A DNA stretch of 43,182 bases from Candidatus Binatus soli (lineage in GTDB: Bacteria; Desulfobacterota; Binatia; Binatales; Binataceae). Shown one piece after another: positions 24,310 through 32,971 of the stretch. How positions within the stretch are numbered: the first letter of the stretch is position 1; every line of letters starts with the position of its first letter. The notes beneath the pieces are model-generated. The model was not told the origin of the DNA. It searched no databases and was given only the letters and a program-made list of their open reading frames with translations. The position numbers were made by a program, and so were the translations under genes. The DNA lies in NCBI GenBank assembly GCA_002479255.1, contig DLMJ01000027.1, positions 1 through 43,182 of the forward strand, written 5' to 3'.

Positions 24310-25252
24310 GCGGCTCAGGCGCGAGCTTGGCCCTGCCGTGCTGGCGGCTCTCGACGACCCGGACGTGATCGAGATCATCCTCAATCCGGACGGTACCCTC
24401 TGGCTTGAATCTCACGGCGGAGGAATGCGGCCCGCAGGAACAAAAATGCACGCCGTCCAGGCCGAACGCCTGATCGGAACCGTGGCATTCGCCCTCAATA
24501 CCGTCGCGAACGATCAACGTCCGGTCATCGAATGTGAACTGCCATTGGACGGAAGCCGCTTCACCGGCTGGTTGCCACCCGTCGTCAGCTCTCCGTCGTT
24601 CGTGATCCGCAAACACGCTCGACTCATCTATACGCTTGACGACTATCTCGTCCACGGCATCATCGACGCCAACCAGGCCGAAGAGTTTCGAGGCGCCGTC
24701 GCCAGACGCGAGAACATCGTGCTCGCCGGCGGAACCGGCTCGGGCAAGACGACGCTGGCGAACGCCCTGCTTCACGAGATGGTCCGGCTCGGAAATCCAA
24801 ACGAGCGCTTCATCATCATCGAGGACACTCTCGAACTACATTGCGACGCGCCGAACGTGATGCAGCTTCATACGACCGTCGCCGCAGACCTCACCTTCCT
24901 TACACGCACCACAATGCGAGCGCGTCCCGACCGCATAATCATCGGTGAAGTTCGCGGCGGAGAAGCGCTGGCGCTGCTCAAGGCCTGGAATACCGGCCAT
25001 CCCGGCGGCGTGACTACAGTGCACGCCAACAGCGCCACCGCCGCGCTCACTCGACTGGGCAGTCTCGTTCAAGAGGCGGGAGTACCGCCCCAGCCGGATC
25101 TAATCTCACAGACCGTCAATGTTTTGGCCTTTGTCATGCGAACGCCCAAGGGGCGGCGCGTGACGGAGATGGTTCGCGTTGAAGGCTACGATCCCGCTTT
25201 CGGTTTCAAAATCAGTTCGATAGGAGGCCGTCATGAAGTCGATCATCAATAG
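24272..25252 (+). CDS. trbB: conjugal transfer ATPase TrbB (VirB11 family)
   Basis: 326 residues from ATG 24272. AAAAGGAG at 24257-24264 is seven bases upstream of it and only one base from an ATG at 24266, so 24272 is preferred. The Walker A motif GGTGSGKTTLANALL is near residues 152-166; the Asp box IIIEDTLEL, the Walker B region PDRIIIGEVRGGEALALLKAWNTGHPG and the His box TTVHANSA are all present. It is a hexameric ATPase on the cytoplasmic face that drives pilus assembly and DNA transfer with TrbE and TraG. Confidence 0.96.
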   Translation: MGLAAIQSTRLDERLRRELGPAVLAALDDPDVIEIILNPDGTLWLESHGGGMRPAGTKMHAVQAERLIGTVAFALNTVANDQRPVIECELPLDGSRFTGWLPPVVSSPSFVIRKHARLIYTLDDYLVHGIIDANQAEEFRGAVARRENIVLAGGTGSGKTTLANALLHEMVRLGNPNERFIIIEDTLELHCDAPNVMQLHTTVAADLTFLTRTTMRARPDRIIIGEVRGGEALALLKAWNTGHPGGVTTVHANSATAALTRLGSLVQEAGVPPQPDLISQTVNVLAFVMRTPKGRRVTEMVRVEGYDPAFGFKISSIGGRHEVDHQ

Positions 25253-25583
25253 GATTCATTCCCGTACCGACCAGTGGTTCAGTAAACTGAGCTACGCGAT
25301 CGCCGTGGTAACGATTCTGTGGCCTGCGCAAGCGCTCGCAACCACGGGAGTCGGTACTCTGCCGTGGGACGCGCCGCTCGCGACGATTCAGGGAGACCTG
25401 CAGGGCACCGTCGCCCATGCCGCGACAACAATTGCCGTAATCGGCTGCGGGCTTACCTGGACCTTTAGCGAGCACGGCACTGGCGCGCGGAAAATGTCCG
25501 CCGTTGCCCTTGGAGGAGCGGCGGCGCTTGGAGCAACGCAGTTGATGACGGCGCTGTTTCCATTCGCGCCCGCCCTCTTCTAA
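25233..25583 (+). CDS. trbC: conjugative pilin TrbC (VirB2 family)
   Basis: 116 residues. A long signal peptide runs to about ALAT (37-40), then a mature part with two hydrophobic spans separated by a short polar loop (EHGTGARKMS), the standard VirB2/TrbC topology. It is the pilus subunit, processed by signal peptidase and TraF. It overlaps the trbB end by 20 bp. Small size, hydrophobicity and position between trbB and trbD make the assignment secure. Confidence 0.9.
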   Translation: MKSIINRIHSRTDQWFSKLSYAIAVVTILWPAQALATTGVGTLPWDAPLATIQGDLQGTVAHAATTIAVIGCGLTWTFSEHGTGARKMSAVALGGAAALGATQLMTALFPFAPALF

Positions 25584-25608
25584 TCAGGCGACCGGAGCGT
25601 ATGCAGCG

Positions 25609-25941
25609 ATGGACACCGAGGTTCAACGAACGCTGATCCATCAGGCGCTCACGCGGCCAGTGCTGCTTGGAGGCGCGGAACGGCGGCTTGCGATCCTGAA
25701 CTGGCTGATAGTCGCAGCGCTGATTTTCGGGGTCGGCCTGCATCTATACACGGTTGCGATCGCGACGATCTTAGGCACCGCGGGTCACTGGGCGCTTCGA
25801 CAGGCAGCCAAGTTCGATGCGCAACTGAGCGAGGTTTACATCCGGCACTTGCATTACCAGCGGTGCTATCCGCCGCGCGCCGCGATCACCGCCCCACCGG
25901 CACCCGTTCATCCGGCAGTGCCGAGGCTTCGGAAATACTAG
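25609..25941 (+). CDS. trbD: conjugal transfer protein TrbD (VirB3 family)
   Basis: 110 residues. IHQALTRPVLLGGAERRLAILNWLIVAALIF is the VirB3/TrbD signature: a short N-terminal segment with TRP, then a membrane hairpin (about 31-65). The C-terminal part is cytoplasmic, ending in a Pro-rich tail. It is an inner-membrane partner of the TrbE ATPase. It lies 25 bp after trbC and 12 bp before trbE. Confidence 0.92.
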   Translation: MDTEVQRTLIHQALTRPVLLGGAERRLAILNWLIVAALIFGVGLHLYTVAIATILGTAGHWALRQAAKFDAQLSEVYIRHLHYQRCYPPRAAITAPPAPVHPAVPRLRKY

Positions 25942-25953
25942 GGGACAGCAATA

Positions 25954-28473
25954 ATGTTCAGAGAATTCAGAAACCTTCGGCGCCAGTCAGATCGACTTGG
26001 AGGTTTTCCGGACCTCCTCAACTACGCGGCGCTGATAGACCCCGGCATCGTTCTGCTGAAGGACGGCTCGCTCTTGGCCGGCTGGCGCTACAGCGGCCCT
26101 GACCTGAACTCAGCAAGTCCCGAGGAAATGACGGCTCTCGTTCATCAGGTCAATGCCGGTCTCGCGCGGTTGGGCGACGGCTGGATGATGAACGTCGATC
26201 TCATCCGCAAGCCGAGCGTCGGCTATCCGGAGGCCGGAGCTTTTCCTGACCCCGTCACCGCGCTGATAGATCACGAGCGCCGACTTCACTACACGGAGGA
26301 AGGCCAGCACTTCGAGAGTCGCTTCGCGTTGACTCTCACCTGGACGCCACCCACCGAGATGCAGTCGCGGGCCGCGGGACTATTCTTTCAAGGCCGCAGA
26401 GCAACCGATTGGGAAGAGACGCTCGACCTCTTCAGGCGCAGCCTCGCGGAAAATGAAGACGCTCTGAGCGCCAGATTCCTGATGCAGCGCATGGATGACG
26501 TTTCGCTCCTGTCGCACCTCAACTCCTGCATCACCGCACGCCCCGATCCGATCCGGCCGCCTGCCGAGGGGAACTTTCTCGACGTTCTGCTCGGCAATCA
26601 TGAATTCCATGCGGGCTTCCAGCCCATGCTGGATGACCTTCACATTCGCCTGATCGGCCTGACCGGTCTTCCGCTCCACTCGTGGCCCGAAGTCACCGCA
26701 TTCCTGGATGAACTTGCAATTCCGTACCGCTGGTCGACACGCTTCATCTTCCTCGATGCGGCCGAAGCCGAACGGGCTCTTCGCATCCAGCGGCGCAACT
26801 GGTTCCAGAAGCGCCATGGACTGTCCGGTATGATCAAACAGGTGTTCAGCAACGGCGCGTCTCAGAGCTTTGAGAACAAAGATGCGCTCGCGATGGCCGA
26901 GGACGCGGACGACGCACTTGCCGAGGCGAGCTCGAACCGGGTCCGCTTTGGTTACTACACGAGCACCATCATCCTGATGGACGAGAATCGTTTGGCAGCC
27001 GAGTCCAACGCAAGAGAGATCGCAAAGCAACTGCAACACCACGGTTTCCCCGCAGTCATCGAGCACGTCAATGCGAACGAGGCGTATCTTGGCTCCCTTC
27101 CCGGCCACGGCTACCGCAACGTCCGGCGCCCGCTCATCCATACGCGGAACCTCGCCGACCTCATGCCGACCACCAACGTGTGGCCAGGAGAGGAGATCAA
27201 CCCGTGCCCTTTCTATCCGGAACACAGTCCGCCGCTCTGTTACGCCGCGACGACTGGCGGAACGCCGTTTCGCCTCAACCTGCACGTTGGCGACGTCGGC
27301 CACACCCTGATCTTTGGTCCGACTGGCTCCGGCAAATCGACGCTGCTCGGCCTGCTAATCGCGCAGTTCTTCCGCTACCCGGACGCGCAAGTTTTCTGCT
27401 TCGACAAAGGCCTGTCGGCATTCGTGCTGACCAAAGCCGCAGGCGGCGACCATTACGATCTCGGAGAGAGCGAAATCTCCTTCTGCCCGCTCGCGAATGT
27501 AAACGACGACAACGAGCGGATGTGGGCGCAGGACTGGCTCGAAACTCTGCTCAATCTGCAAGGCGTGACGCTACTTCCGCAGCATCGGAAAGCCATCTGG
27601 CGTGCTCTGCAGCTCTTGGGAGACAGCGGATCTGACGCCCGAACCATTACCGATCTGGTTCGCTTGCTTCAGGATCAGACGCTCCGCGACGGCCTCGACT
27701 TCTATTCCCTCCACGGCCCGATGGGCCGTTTCCTCGATGCCGACAAAGACGTACTTGGCAGCAGCCGCTTTCAGACTTTCGAGATCGAGGCGCTGATGGC
27801 GATGGGCGAGAAGGTCCTCCTACCCGTACTCACATATCTCTTTCACCGGATCGATCAGCGCCTGGACGGGAGACCGACCCTCATCGTGCTCGATGAAGCA
27901 TGGGTGATGCTCGCCAACGGTGCGTTTGGTGCGAAGATCGAAGACTGGTTGCGAACGCTGCGCAAGAAGAACGCCGCCGTCATCCTCTCCACCCAAAGTC
28001 TCGTTGAAGTCGCCAACTCGCCTCAACGCGATGTGATTATCGAATCGTGTCCAACCAAGATTCTGCTACCCAATCCCGAGGCGCAGAATCCCGTGACTGC
28101 CGACCTCTATCGCAAGTTCGGCCTGACGAGCAGGCAGATCGAGATGTTGTCGTTCGCAGTGCCGAAGCGCCAGTACTACTACCTCTCGCCCGCCGGCCGT
28201 CGCCTCTTCGATCTCGCGCTGGGAGAGGCCACGCTGGCTTTCATCGGGGCTGGATCGAAGCCGGACATCCTTCAGGCCCGACAGCTGATCACAAAACACG
28301 GAGATTGCTGGGCGGGCGAATGGCTCCGCGTCAGAGGATTCGGCGACTGGGCGGAATACCTCGGCACACTCTGCGCTCGTGTCGAAGCGCCCGGCAGGCC
28401 CTTGCTCAGCAATAGCCGCGTGCCGCCGCCTTACATCAACGGCACGGCAAAACAAGCGGAGATAGATCAATGA
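25954..28473 (+). CDS. trbE: conjugal transfer ATPase TrbE (VirB4 family)
   Basis: 839 residues, full length. The N-terminal CagE/TrbE domain starts FREFRNLRRQSDRLGGFPDLLNYAALIDPGIVLLKDGSLLAGW. The motor domain has Walker A IFGPTGSGKSTLLG (about 453-466) and Walker B TLIVLDEAWVML (about 641-652), followed by LSTQSLVEVANS. VirB4 ATPases power assembly of the channel and pilin extraction from the inner membrane. The stop overlaps the trbJ start (ATGA). Confidence 0.97.
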   Translation: MFREFRNLRRQSDRLGGFPDLLNYAALIDPGIVLLKDGSLLAGWRYSGPDLNSASPEEMTALVHQVNAGLARLGDGWMMNVDLIRKPSVGYPEAGAFPDPVTALIDHERRLHYTEEGQHFESRFALTLTWTPPTEMQSRAAGLFFQGRRATDWEETLDLFRRSLAENEDALSARFLMQRMDDVSLLSHLNSCITARPDPIRPPAEGNFLDVLLGNHEFHAGFQPMLDDLHIRLIGLTGLPLHSWPEVTAFLDELAIPYRWSTRFIFLDAAEAERALRIQRRNWFQKRHGLSGMIKQVFSNGASQSFENKDALAMAEDADDALAEASSNRVRFGYYTSTIILMDENRLAAESNAREIAKQLQHHGFPAVIEHVNANEAYLGSLPGHGYRNVRRPLIHTRNLADLMPTTNVWPGEEINPCPFYPEHSPPLCYAATTGGTPFRLNLHVGDVGHTLIFGPTGSGKSTLLGLLIAQFFRYPDAQVFCFDKGLSAFVLTKAAGGDHYDLGESEISFCPLANVNDDNERMWAQDWLETLLNLQGVTLLPQHRKAIWRALQLLGDSGSDARTITDLVRLLQDQTLRDGLDFYSLHGPMGRFLDADKDVLGSSRFQTFEIEALMAMGEKVLLPVLTYLFHRIDQRLDGRPTLIVLDEAWVMLANGAFGAKIEDWLRTLRKKNAAVILSTQSLVEVANSPQRDVIIESCPTKILLPNPEAQNPVTADLYRKFGLTSRQIEMLSFAVPKRQYYYLSPAGRRLFDLALGEATLAFIGAGSKPDILQARQLITKHGDCWAGEWLRVRGFGDWAEYLGTLCARVEAPGRPLLSNSRVPPPYINGTAKQAEIDQ

Positions 28474-29198
28474 AGAGAGAAAGATTCTTCGAATTCTTGT
28501 CAACAATCGTGGTCGCCATCGCTTGGCTGTCGTTGACGTGTGTTCCTGCGCACGCTCTGTTCGGAGTCGGCGACGTGGTGTTCGATCCGACGATGTATGC
28601 GAGCCAGCTTCAACAGCTTCAGCAAGAGACTCAAACCGTCCTCACTGAAGCGCAGCAGCTCCAGTACATGATCAGGAACACCACCGGCGGATACGCGGGC
28701 GGGTGGCAATCGAGCCAGTCTATGCTCGACGAACTGGGCGGGATCATTGAGCAGCAGGGCGGACTTTCTTACACGCTCAGTAATCTGCAAGCGCAATTCC
28801 AGCAACAATTTCCCGGCTACATTGTGCCATCCAATCCGAACCAACAGGAAGCCAGCAACATCGCCACCACCTTGAACACCCTCAACGGCACTCTGGCAGC
28901 CGCTCAATTGCAAGCGCAGAATTTTGCCAACGAGCAGGCGCAACTCACCGGGCTCGAAGGTATGAACAAGACCGCTGCGGGAAACTTGCAGGCAATCCAG
29001 GTGGGCAACGAAATCGCCTTGCAACAGGTGCAACAGATTCAGATGCTGAGGCAGTTGGTTGTCGCCATGATCAACGCGCAGAACGTCGCCGCTGCGAATG
29101 CGGTCAATCGGCAGGCGGCCGAAGACGCCAGCACCCAGCAGTGGCTTAGTGCCGGCCCGACCGTCCCATTTTCAGTGGCGCCGACCGGCGGCCAATAG
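28470..29198 (+). CDS. trbJ: P-type conjugal transfer protein TrbJ (VirB5 family)
   Basis: 242 residues. A signal peptide (about 1-31, ending AHA) precedes a long Gln-rich alpha-helical domain: DPTMYASQLQQLQQETQTVLTEAQQLQYM and later LQAQNFANEQAQLTGLEGMN are classic TrbJ. VirB5 proteins are minor pilus components at the tip, involved in recipient contact. The C-terminus (STQQWLSAGPTVPFSVAP) resembles that of the following lipoprotein (HWLGGGANVPFGLQP). Confidence 0.93.
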   Translation: MKRERFFEFLSTIVVAIAWLSLTCVPAHALFGVGDVVFDPTMYASQLQQLQQETQTVLTEAQQLQYMIRNTTGGYAGGWQSSQSMLDELGGIIEQQGGLSYTLSNLQAQFQQQFPGYIVPSNPNQQEASNIATTLNTLNGTLAAAQLQAQNFANEQAQLTGLEGMNKTAAGNLQAIQVGNEIALQQVQQIQMLRQLVVAMINAQNVAAANAVNRQAAEDASTQQWLSAGPTVPFSVAPTGGQ

Positions 29199-29216
29199 AA
29201 CCGAGAGAGGCCCGCC

Positions 29217-29555
29217 ATGAAACGTGTCGCGCTCTGTTTGTTAGTCTCCGCGTTCATCGTTACCGCTTGCCACAACAACAATACTGACCAAACGCACGAC
29301 GCGCTTGCGGCTCTAGAGTCGAACAGTCCCAGTCAGCAATATGGTCCCGCTTTCTGGAGCGACGAGTTCCAGCGGAAGACTGATCTATGGCAGCGCGCCT
29401 TCGATTTCTGCAGCCAGCCCGCACATCAGGATTATGCGAACTGTGCAGCAGTCCTCAGCCAAACGGAGAATCCCAGCGCGAAACACTGGTTGGGAGGAGG
29501 CGCCAACGTTCCCTTCGGACTGCAGCCGCAACCAACTGGAAGCCCAAGCCACTAG
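29217..29555 (+). CDS. TrbK-position lipoprotein (possible entry-exclusion or VirB7-like factor)
   Basis: 112 residues. The lipoprotein signal ends in VTAC (about 15-18), and the mature part contains WQRAFDFCSQPAHQDYANCAAV with two further Cys. It sits where trbK lies between trbJ and trbL in RP4/Ti-type operons. TrbK confers entry exclusion in RP4, and other lipoproteins in this slot are EexN-like. The motif CxxPxHxxYxNC is common among these small transfer lipoproteins. The function is assigned by position, not by strong sequence identity. Confidence 0.72.
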   Translation: MKRVALCLLVSAFIVTACHNNNTDQTHDALAALESNSPSQQYGPAFWSDEFQRKTDLWQRAFDFCSQPAHQDYANCAAVLSQTENPSAKHWLGGGANVPFGLQPQPTGSPSH

Positions 29556-29566
29556 AGGCAGCGAAT

Positions 29567-30571
29567 ATGAACAACCTCGACAATATAGGCCAGACATTTC
29601 AATGGGCCGGTCAGCGATACATGGCGATCATGCAGCCCTTTGCGGAGAAGATCTTTCTGGGTTTGGTACTCGTCGAGATAATCATAACGTGCGTGCACTT
29701 CCTCGCCGACCAAGATGAGCCCACCCGCCTTCTCGCCGAGTTCGTTAAAAAGTCACTCGCTCTCGGCTTTCTGTACGCGATGATCGTCAACGCGCCAATA
29801 TGGTTCAGCGCTATTATCCAGGGCTTCCAGCAGATAGGTGGACAAGCCGCAGGTATACCGGGGCTCAGCCCCAGCTCCGCTTTCAACAGTGGGCTCGCAC
29901 TTTTTCAGATCATTTATCGTGGCTTCGGGAGCCTCGGTTGGTTTCACGTAACGCTGGCAGCTCTGATCGCATTGATCGCCGGGTTGATCATGTTCTTATC
30001 GTTCGCCCTCATAGCCGCCCAAATGCTACTGGCTCTTTGCGAGGCATACGTTGGCGCTGGAGGTGGTGTGCTTCTTCTGGGATTTAGCGGGTCACGCTGG
30101 ACGATCAAGTTTGCGGAAGGCTTCTTAGGCTGGATCGTGGGAGTGGGGATCAAACTGTTTTTCCTATATCTGATGGTCGGGATTGGACTGACTATCACGG
30201 CGGGTTGGAACACCGCTCTGATCGGTTGGACAGCCGGCGACCCATCCCTTCCCCTAACGATCGCAGGCGGAGCGATGATCTTCGCGCTTCTCGCTTGGAC
30301 CATTCCAAACACTGCCGCATCGATCGTCGGAGGTGCGGTTTCGCTCAATTTAAGCCACGCGTTCGAAGCCGCGATGGCCGGTTATGGTTTGGGTCGGATT
30401 CTCTCTAACCAAGGCATGACCGGAGCTGAATCGGGTTCAGCCTCGCAAGGCGCCCACTCGCTGGGCGCAAGTCTCGAAGCTGGCGACAGAGCCGCCGCCA
30501 ACAACCACGGCAGTTCGGCCTCGTCCCGGCCCACGGTACGGATGCCCGCAAGCGGTAACGTGATTTCCTAG
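29567..30571 (+). CDS. trbL: P-type conjugal transfer protein TrbL (VirB6 family)
   Basis: 334 residues from ATG 29567; the frame is open further left, but that part overlaps the lipoprotein gene. Six or so hydrophobic segments are visible. CEAYVGAGGGVLLLGFSGSRWTIKFAEGFLGWIVGVGIKLFFLYLMVGIGL is the conserved TrbL core. The C-terminal 70 residues are Ser/Gly/Ala-rich. VirB6/TrbL is the polytopic inner-membrane channel subunit. It is the last gene of the transfer block; nothing on the + strand follows for 2.4 kb. Confidence 0.94.
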   Translation: MNNLDNIGQTFQWAGQRYMAIMQPFAEKIFLGLVLVEIIITCVHFLADQDEPTRLLAEFVKKSLALGFLYAMIVNAPIWFSAIIQGFQQIGGQAAGIPGLSPSSAFNSGLALFQIIYRGFGSLGWFHVTLAALIALIAGLIMFLSFALIAAQMLLALCEAYVGAGGGVLLLGFSGSRWTIKFAEGFLGWIVGVGIKLFFLYLMVGIGLTITAGWNTALIGWTAGDPSLPLTIAGGAMIFALLAWTIPNTAASIVGGAVSLNLSHAFEAAMAGYGLGRILSNQGMTGAESGSASQGAHSLGASLEAGDRAAANNHGSSASSRPTVRMPASGNVIS

Positions 30572-30739
30572 CCCACCCCGAACTGAAGCCAACCGGCCGT
30601 GCTGGTCGCGGCTCGGCAACTCAACAGGCCAAGCACACCGCCCAGACCGGTCTTCTGTGAGGATCATAGGCTCGCCCTGATTTCGCGATCCCCGGCCGGA
30701 TACAAAATCTGAAGGACATAGCCACCGGCCATCGTCTGT

Positions 30740-30758
30740 GGGTAGTGGGTCAGTTTGA
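30740..30758 (+). repeat. left 19-bp inverted repeat, IS21-like end
   Basis: GGGTAGTGGGTCAGTTTGA, whose exact reverse complement is at 32827-32845. A degenerate internal copy (TGGTTCAGTTTGAGTT, 30833-30848) lies about 87 bp inward. Multiple GGGTCAGTTTGA-type copies near an end resemble the ends of IS21-family elements, which is from memory and unchecked. Confidence 0.7.
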
Positions 30759-30836
30759 TTTGCCGTCCGCGCGAAGCTTTTCACCGCCATTTCCGAGCGT
30801 GGCTGCCGCGCGATGGTGACACCGCGCAAAGCTGGT

Positions 30837-31121
30837 TCAGTTTGAGTTCGAAGGATCATTCCGACAGTCACATGTGATGACCACGAAGCCAAGATCTCGG
30901 AGAACGCGATTGGTTGGTTCGCCCCCATAATGCTCGTCTGCTCTCCACTCGCGTCCGTTGCGTTCATGGGCATGTGCCAACCCCACAACGTACTTCGGAG
31001 GGTAGTGTATGCGTGTCCTCCTGCGCACGAGGCAGTAGCGAGTAGACCGTCTTCTGGCCGGCAGCCTGTTCCGATCGATGTCGGTTAGGGCGGCCTCGAT
31101 ATGCTCGGCTGTAAGAACCAT
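30837..31121 (-). CDS. ScoMcrA-like N-terminal head-domain protein, probably 3'-truncated
   Basis: 94 residues. GGAGGAG ten bases upstream supports the ATG at 31121. The sequence RRSTRYCLVRRRTRIHYPPKYVVGLAHAHERNGREWRADEHYGGEPTNRVLRDLGFVVITC matches the small head domain found at the N-terminus of McrA/HNH-type restriction endonucleases that read modified DNA. After this domain only DCRNDPSNSN remains, and the last codons lie in the IS21-like repeat copy at 30833-30848. So the nuclease half was probably lost by IS insertion. Alternatively it is a stand-alone reader. Product activity is uncertain. Confidence 0.65.
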   Translation of the reverse strand: MVLTAEHIEAALTDIDRNRLPARRRSTRYCLVRRRTRIHYPPKYVVGLAHAHERNGREWRADEHYGGEPTNRVLRDLGFVVITCDCRNDPSNSN

Positions 31122-31259
31122 TGTCTTTTGCTCCTCCTGTTTAGCTTGCTCGCAACAAGCAGTATCTCATGAACCAGTGCGCACCGCGCAAAGCCCACGC
31201 AGTCCCGCCGGTACCCACGGATTATAGGAATCTCGTGAGGCAGGCCAATGCAGTTAGGT

Positions 31260-32120
31260 CTATGAGCTTTGCAACTCGAAGACGTTTCCGCAGCGGTGAC
31301 AAAAATAAGATCGCTGCCATTTAGCCAGCGCCTCGTTGTAGATAGCCAGTGCCTCGTTGTAGATAGGCAGCGCCTTGTTGTAGGCTGCGAGCTTGGCTTG
31401 GTACTCTGCATCTAGTTTCGGCTTAGAGGAGCTTGCAACAGAACGAGCGACCCACAAACCAAGCGAGAACGAAATTACCACGGCCAGCAAGAACTGTAAG
31501 ACAGGGGACGCATTTGGCTGATCGTCGCTCAACCCGGCGAATATTCCCATCACCATTACGAAAGCAAGAAAACCGACAAGGAAGAATAGCAAACAACCTA
31601 CAAATGCAGCGCCCACGCCCCCCATGTCCCGCACCGCTGGCGGTTCTTCCGGGGCGGTTGGTGGTGCAACGCTCTTGGCCAAGGTGGTTGAACTCGTTCC
31701 ACCTCCCACCGCACCTCCAATCGCTCCGCTCTCGCCAAGCCCTAATCCAATGATCCCCTGTCTAGTAGAGGTCGTACCCTCCGAAAAAATCACAGAGAGT
31801 TTCTGTACGTTTTCACTTCTGCACTTGGGGCACTGCCATATTGGCTGGCTGGTAGCAGCTTCTTTTGTGGTAGAGCACGGCGGCGGCACTGCCGTCGGTT
31901 GATTTGCGGGTGATAGGTCCCCCCGCTTCTCAAAGCTGCCTGTGGGGGTGCTGTCATATCGAGCGGCGCTGCATGCGGGGCATACTGTTACGCTGTCAAG
32001 CATGCTTCCGCCGCACCTAGTGCAATAAACGGACTTAGGCGGCGATGCGCCACATTTTGGGCAGGAACGTGCGGTGGTTGAAACCTTGTGACCGCAGCTG
32101 GCGCAGGTGCCTAAGGCCAT
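31260..32120 (-). CDS. zinc-ribbon membrane protein
   Basis: 286 residues. The N-terminus has two treble-clef zinc ribbons, CASCG...CPKCG (6-23) and CTRCGG...CPAC (33-50), then CPKCRS (about 95) and a final CHRCG near the C-terminus. A Gly/Ser/Thr linker leads to two hydrophobic segments around residues 170-190 and 205-225. The following region has the repeated KALPIYNEALAIYNEALAKW coiled or TPR-like helix. The family is not recognised, and a sensor or scaffold at the membrane is plausible. It lies nine bases downstream of the GIY-YIG-like gene on the same strand. Confidence 0.75.
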   Translation of the reverse strand: MALGTCASCGHKVSTTARSCPKCGASPPKSVYCTRCGGSMLDSVTVCPACSAARYDSTPTGSFEKRGDLSPANQPTAVPPPCSTTKEAATSQPIWQCPKCRSENVQKLSVIFSEGTTSTRQGIIGLGLGESGAIGGAVGGGTSSTTLAKSVAPPTAPEEPPAVRDMGGVGAAFVGCLLFFLVGFLAFVMVMGIFAGLSDDQPNASPVLQFLLAVVISFSLGLWVARSVASSSKPKLDAEYQAKLAAYNKALPIYNEALAIYNEALAKWQRSYFCHRCGNVFELQSS

Positions 32121-32129
32121 ACTACTGCC

Positions 32130-32579
32130 CTACGGCTTCCTCTCCTTCTTCCCCCTATTGGCATCGAGAGGCGGCTTGTCGTGAAAACGCTTACGGTATT
32201 CCTCGTGTAACGCTCGCTCGCACTCTTCTGCGGCTTCCTTCGACTCCCGCTCGGCAAAATCGTAATAGATCATCTCTTTGGAAAATTGAGAAGTGAACCC
32301 AGAATCACAGAATTCCCAGCCGGCGGCATGGGCCTCTCCACTGTGGAATGCCGCATTGCGAAAGTCTCTGACCCTCGTTCGCAGGTATTTGGTTTCACCA
32401 ATGTGAAGGATTCCGTTCGGGTCCGTTCCGTTGCACCGAGGAATGCTTGCTGGCTTCTGCGTAGAAGTTAACGCTCGGATTCGATAGATCCCGGGTGAGT
32501 CTGGGAGTTGAGAACTATAGGTGGCGTTTTCGCTCTCCACCAAGAAAGGTCCTTTCCAATTTATCTGCCGGTCTGACAC
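32130..32579 (-). CDS. GIY-YIG-like nuclease-fold protein
   Basis: 149 residues. PDSPGIYRIRAL (27-38) and GILHIGETKYLRTRVRDFRNAAF (about 56-78) reproduce the GIY...YIG pattern with the downstream Arg, and a conserved Glu/Tyr tail (ECERALHEEY) follows. The second element reads HIG rather than YIG. Such short single-domain GIY-YIG proteins occur in accessory regions and mobile elements. Whether it cuts DNA is unknown. It is immediately upstream of the zinc-ribbon gene, and both lie between the 19-bp inverted repeats. Confidence 0.7.
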   Translation of the reverse strand: MSDRQINWKGPFLVESENATYSSQLPDSPGIYRIRALTSTQKPASIPRCNGTDPNGILHIGETKYLRTRVRDFRNAAFHSGEAHAAGWEFCDSGFTSQFSKEMIYYDFAERESKEAAEECERALHEEYRKRFHDKPPLDANRGKKERKP

Positions 32580-32971
32580 GATAAACGCCTCCGTAAGCGG
32601 GAACTTCCATTTTGACTGTCACAGCTTTACGAGCCGAACCCGGCAATTGCAACCAGTGTCGGATTCCGCCGCATTGCGGTTTTTTGCCGCACTAATCGCG
32701 CACCTCACTTGATCCGCGGCGTCGGGGCGGCGCGATCGGCGTGGGCGAAGCCGCGCGTCACCGCCTCCTCGCCGAATCGCTTGGCGACTGAATCGAGCGC
32801 GCGGTTTTGCCGGGAAGCCGGGAAACTCAAACTGACCCACTACCCGTCTGCGCAACTGGTTTCACCGTTTGGTGAAAGCGTCATTTTTCATGAAAGGCTC
32901 CCGACGGCGTGGACAGGCGCCGTCCGCACCGGCCCTCTTTACAAATGGCACTTTGGTGACTAATATTCGCA
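32580..32971. other. intergenic region with the right IS21-like end
   Basis: No credible gene. The overlapping ORFs at 32619-32855 and 32709-32963 lack domains. The right copy of the 19-bp inverted repeat lies at 32827-32845. The 130 bp to its left may be residual IS sequence. The promoter for the small ORF and Fic gene should lie in 32860-32970. Confidence 0.4.
32827..32845 (-). repeat. right 19-bp inverted repeat, IS21-like end
   Basis: TCAAACTGACCCACTACCC, the perfect reverse complement of 30740-30758. Together the copies bracket 2.1 kb holding three minus-strand genes and no recognisable transposase. Confidence 0.7.
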
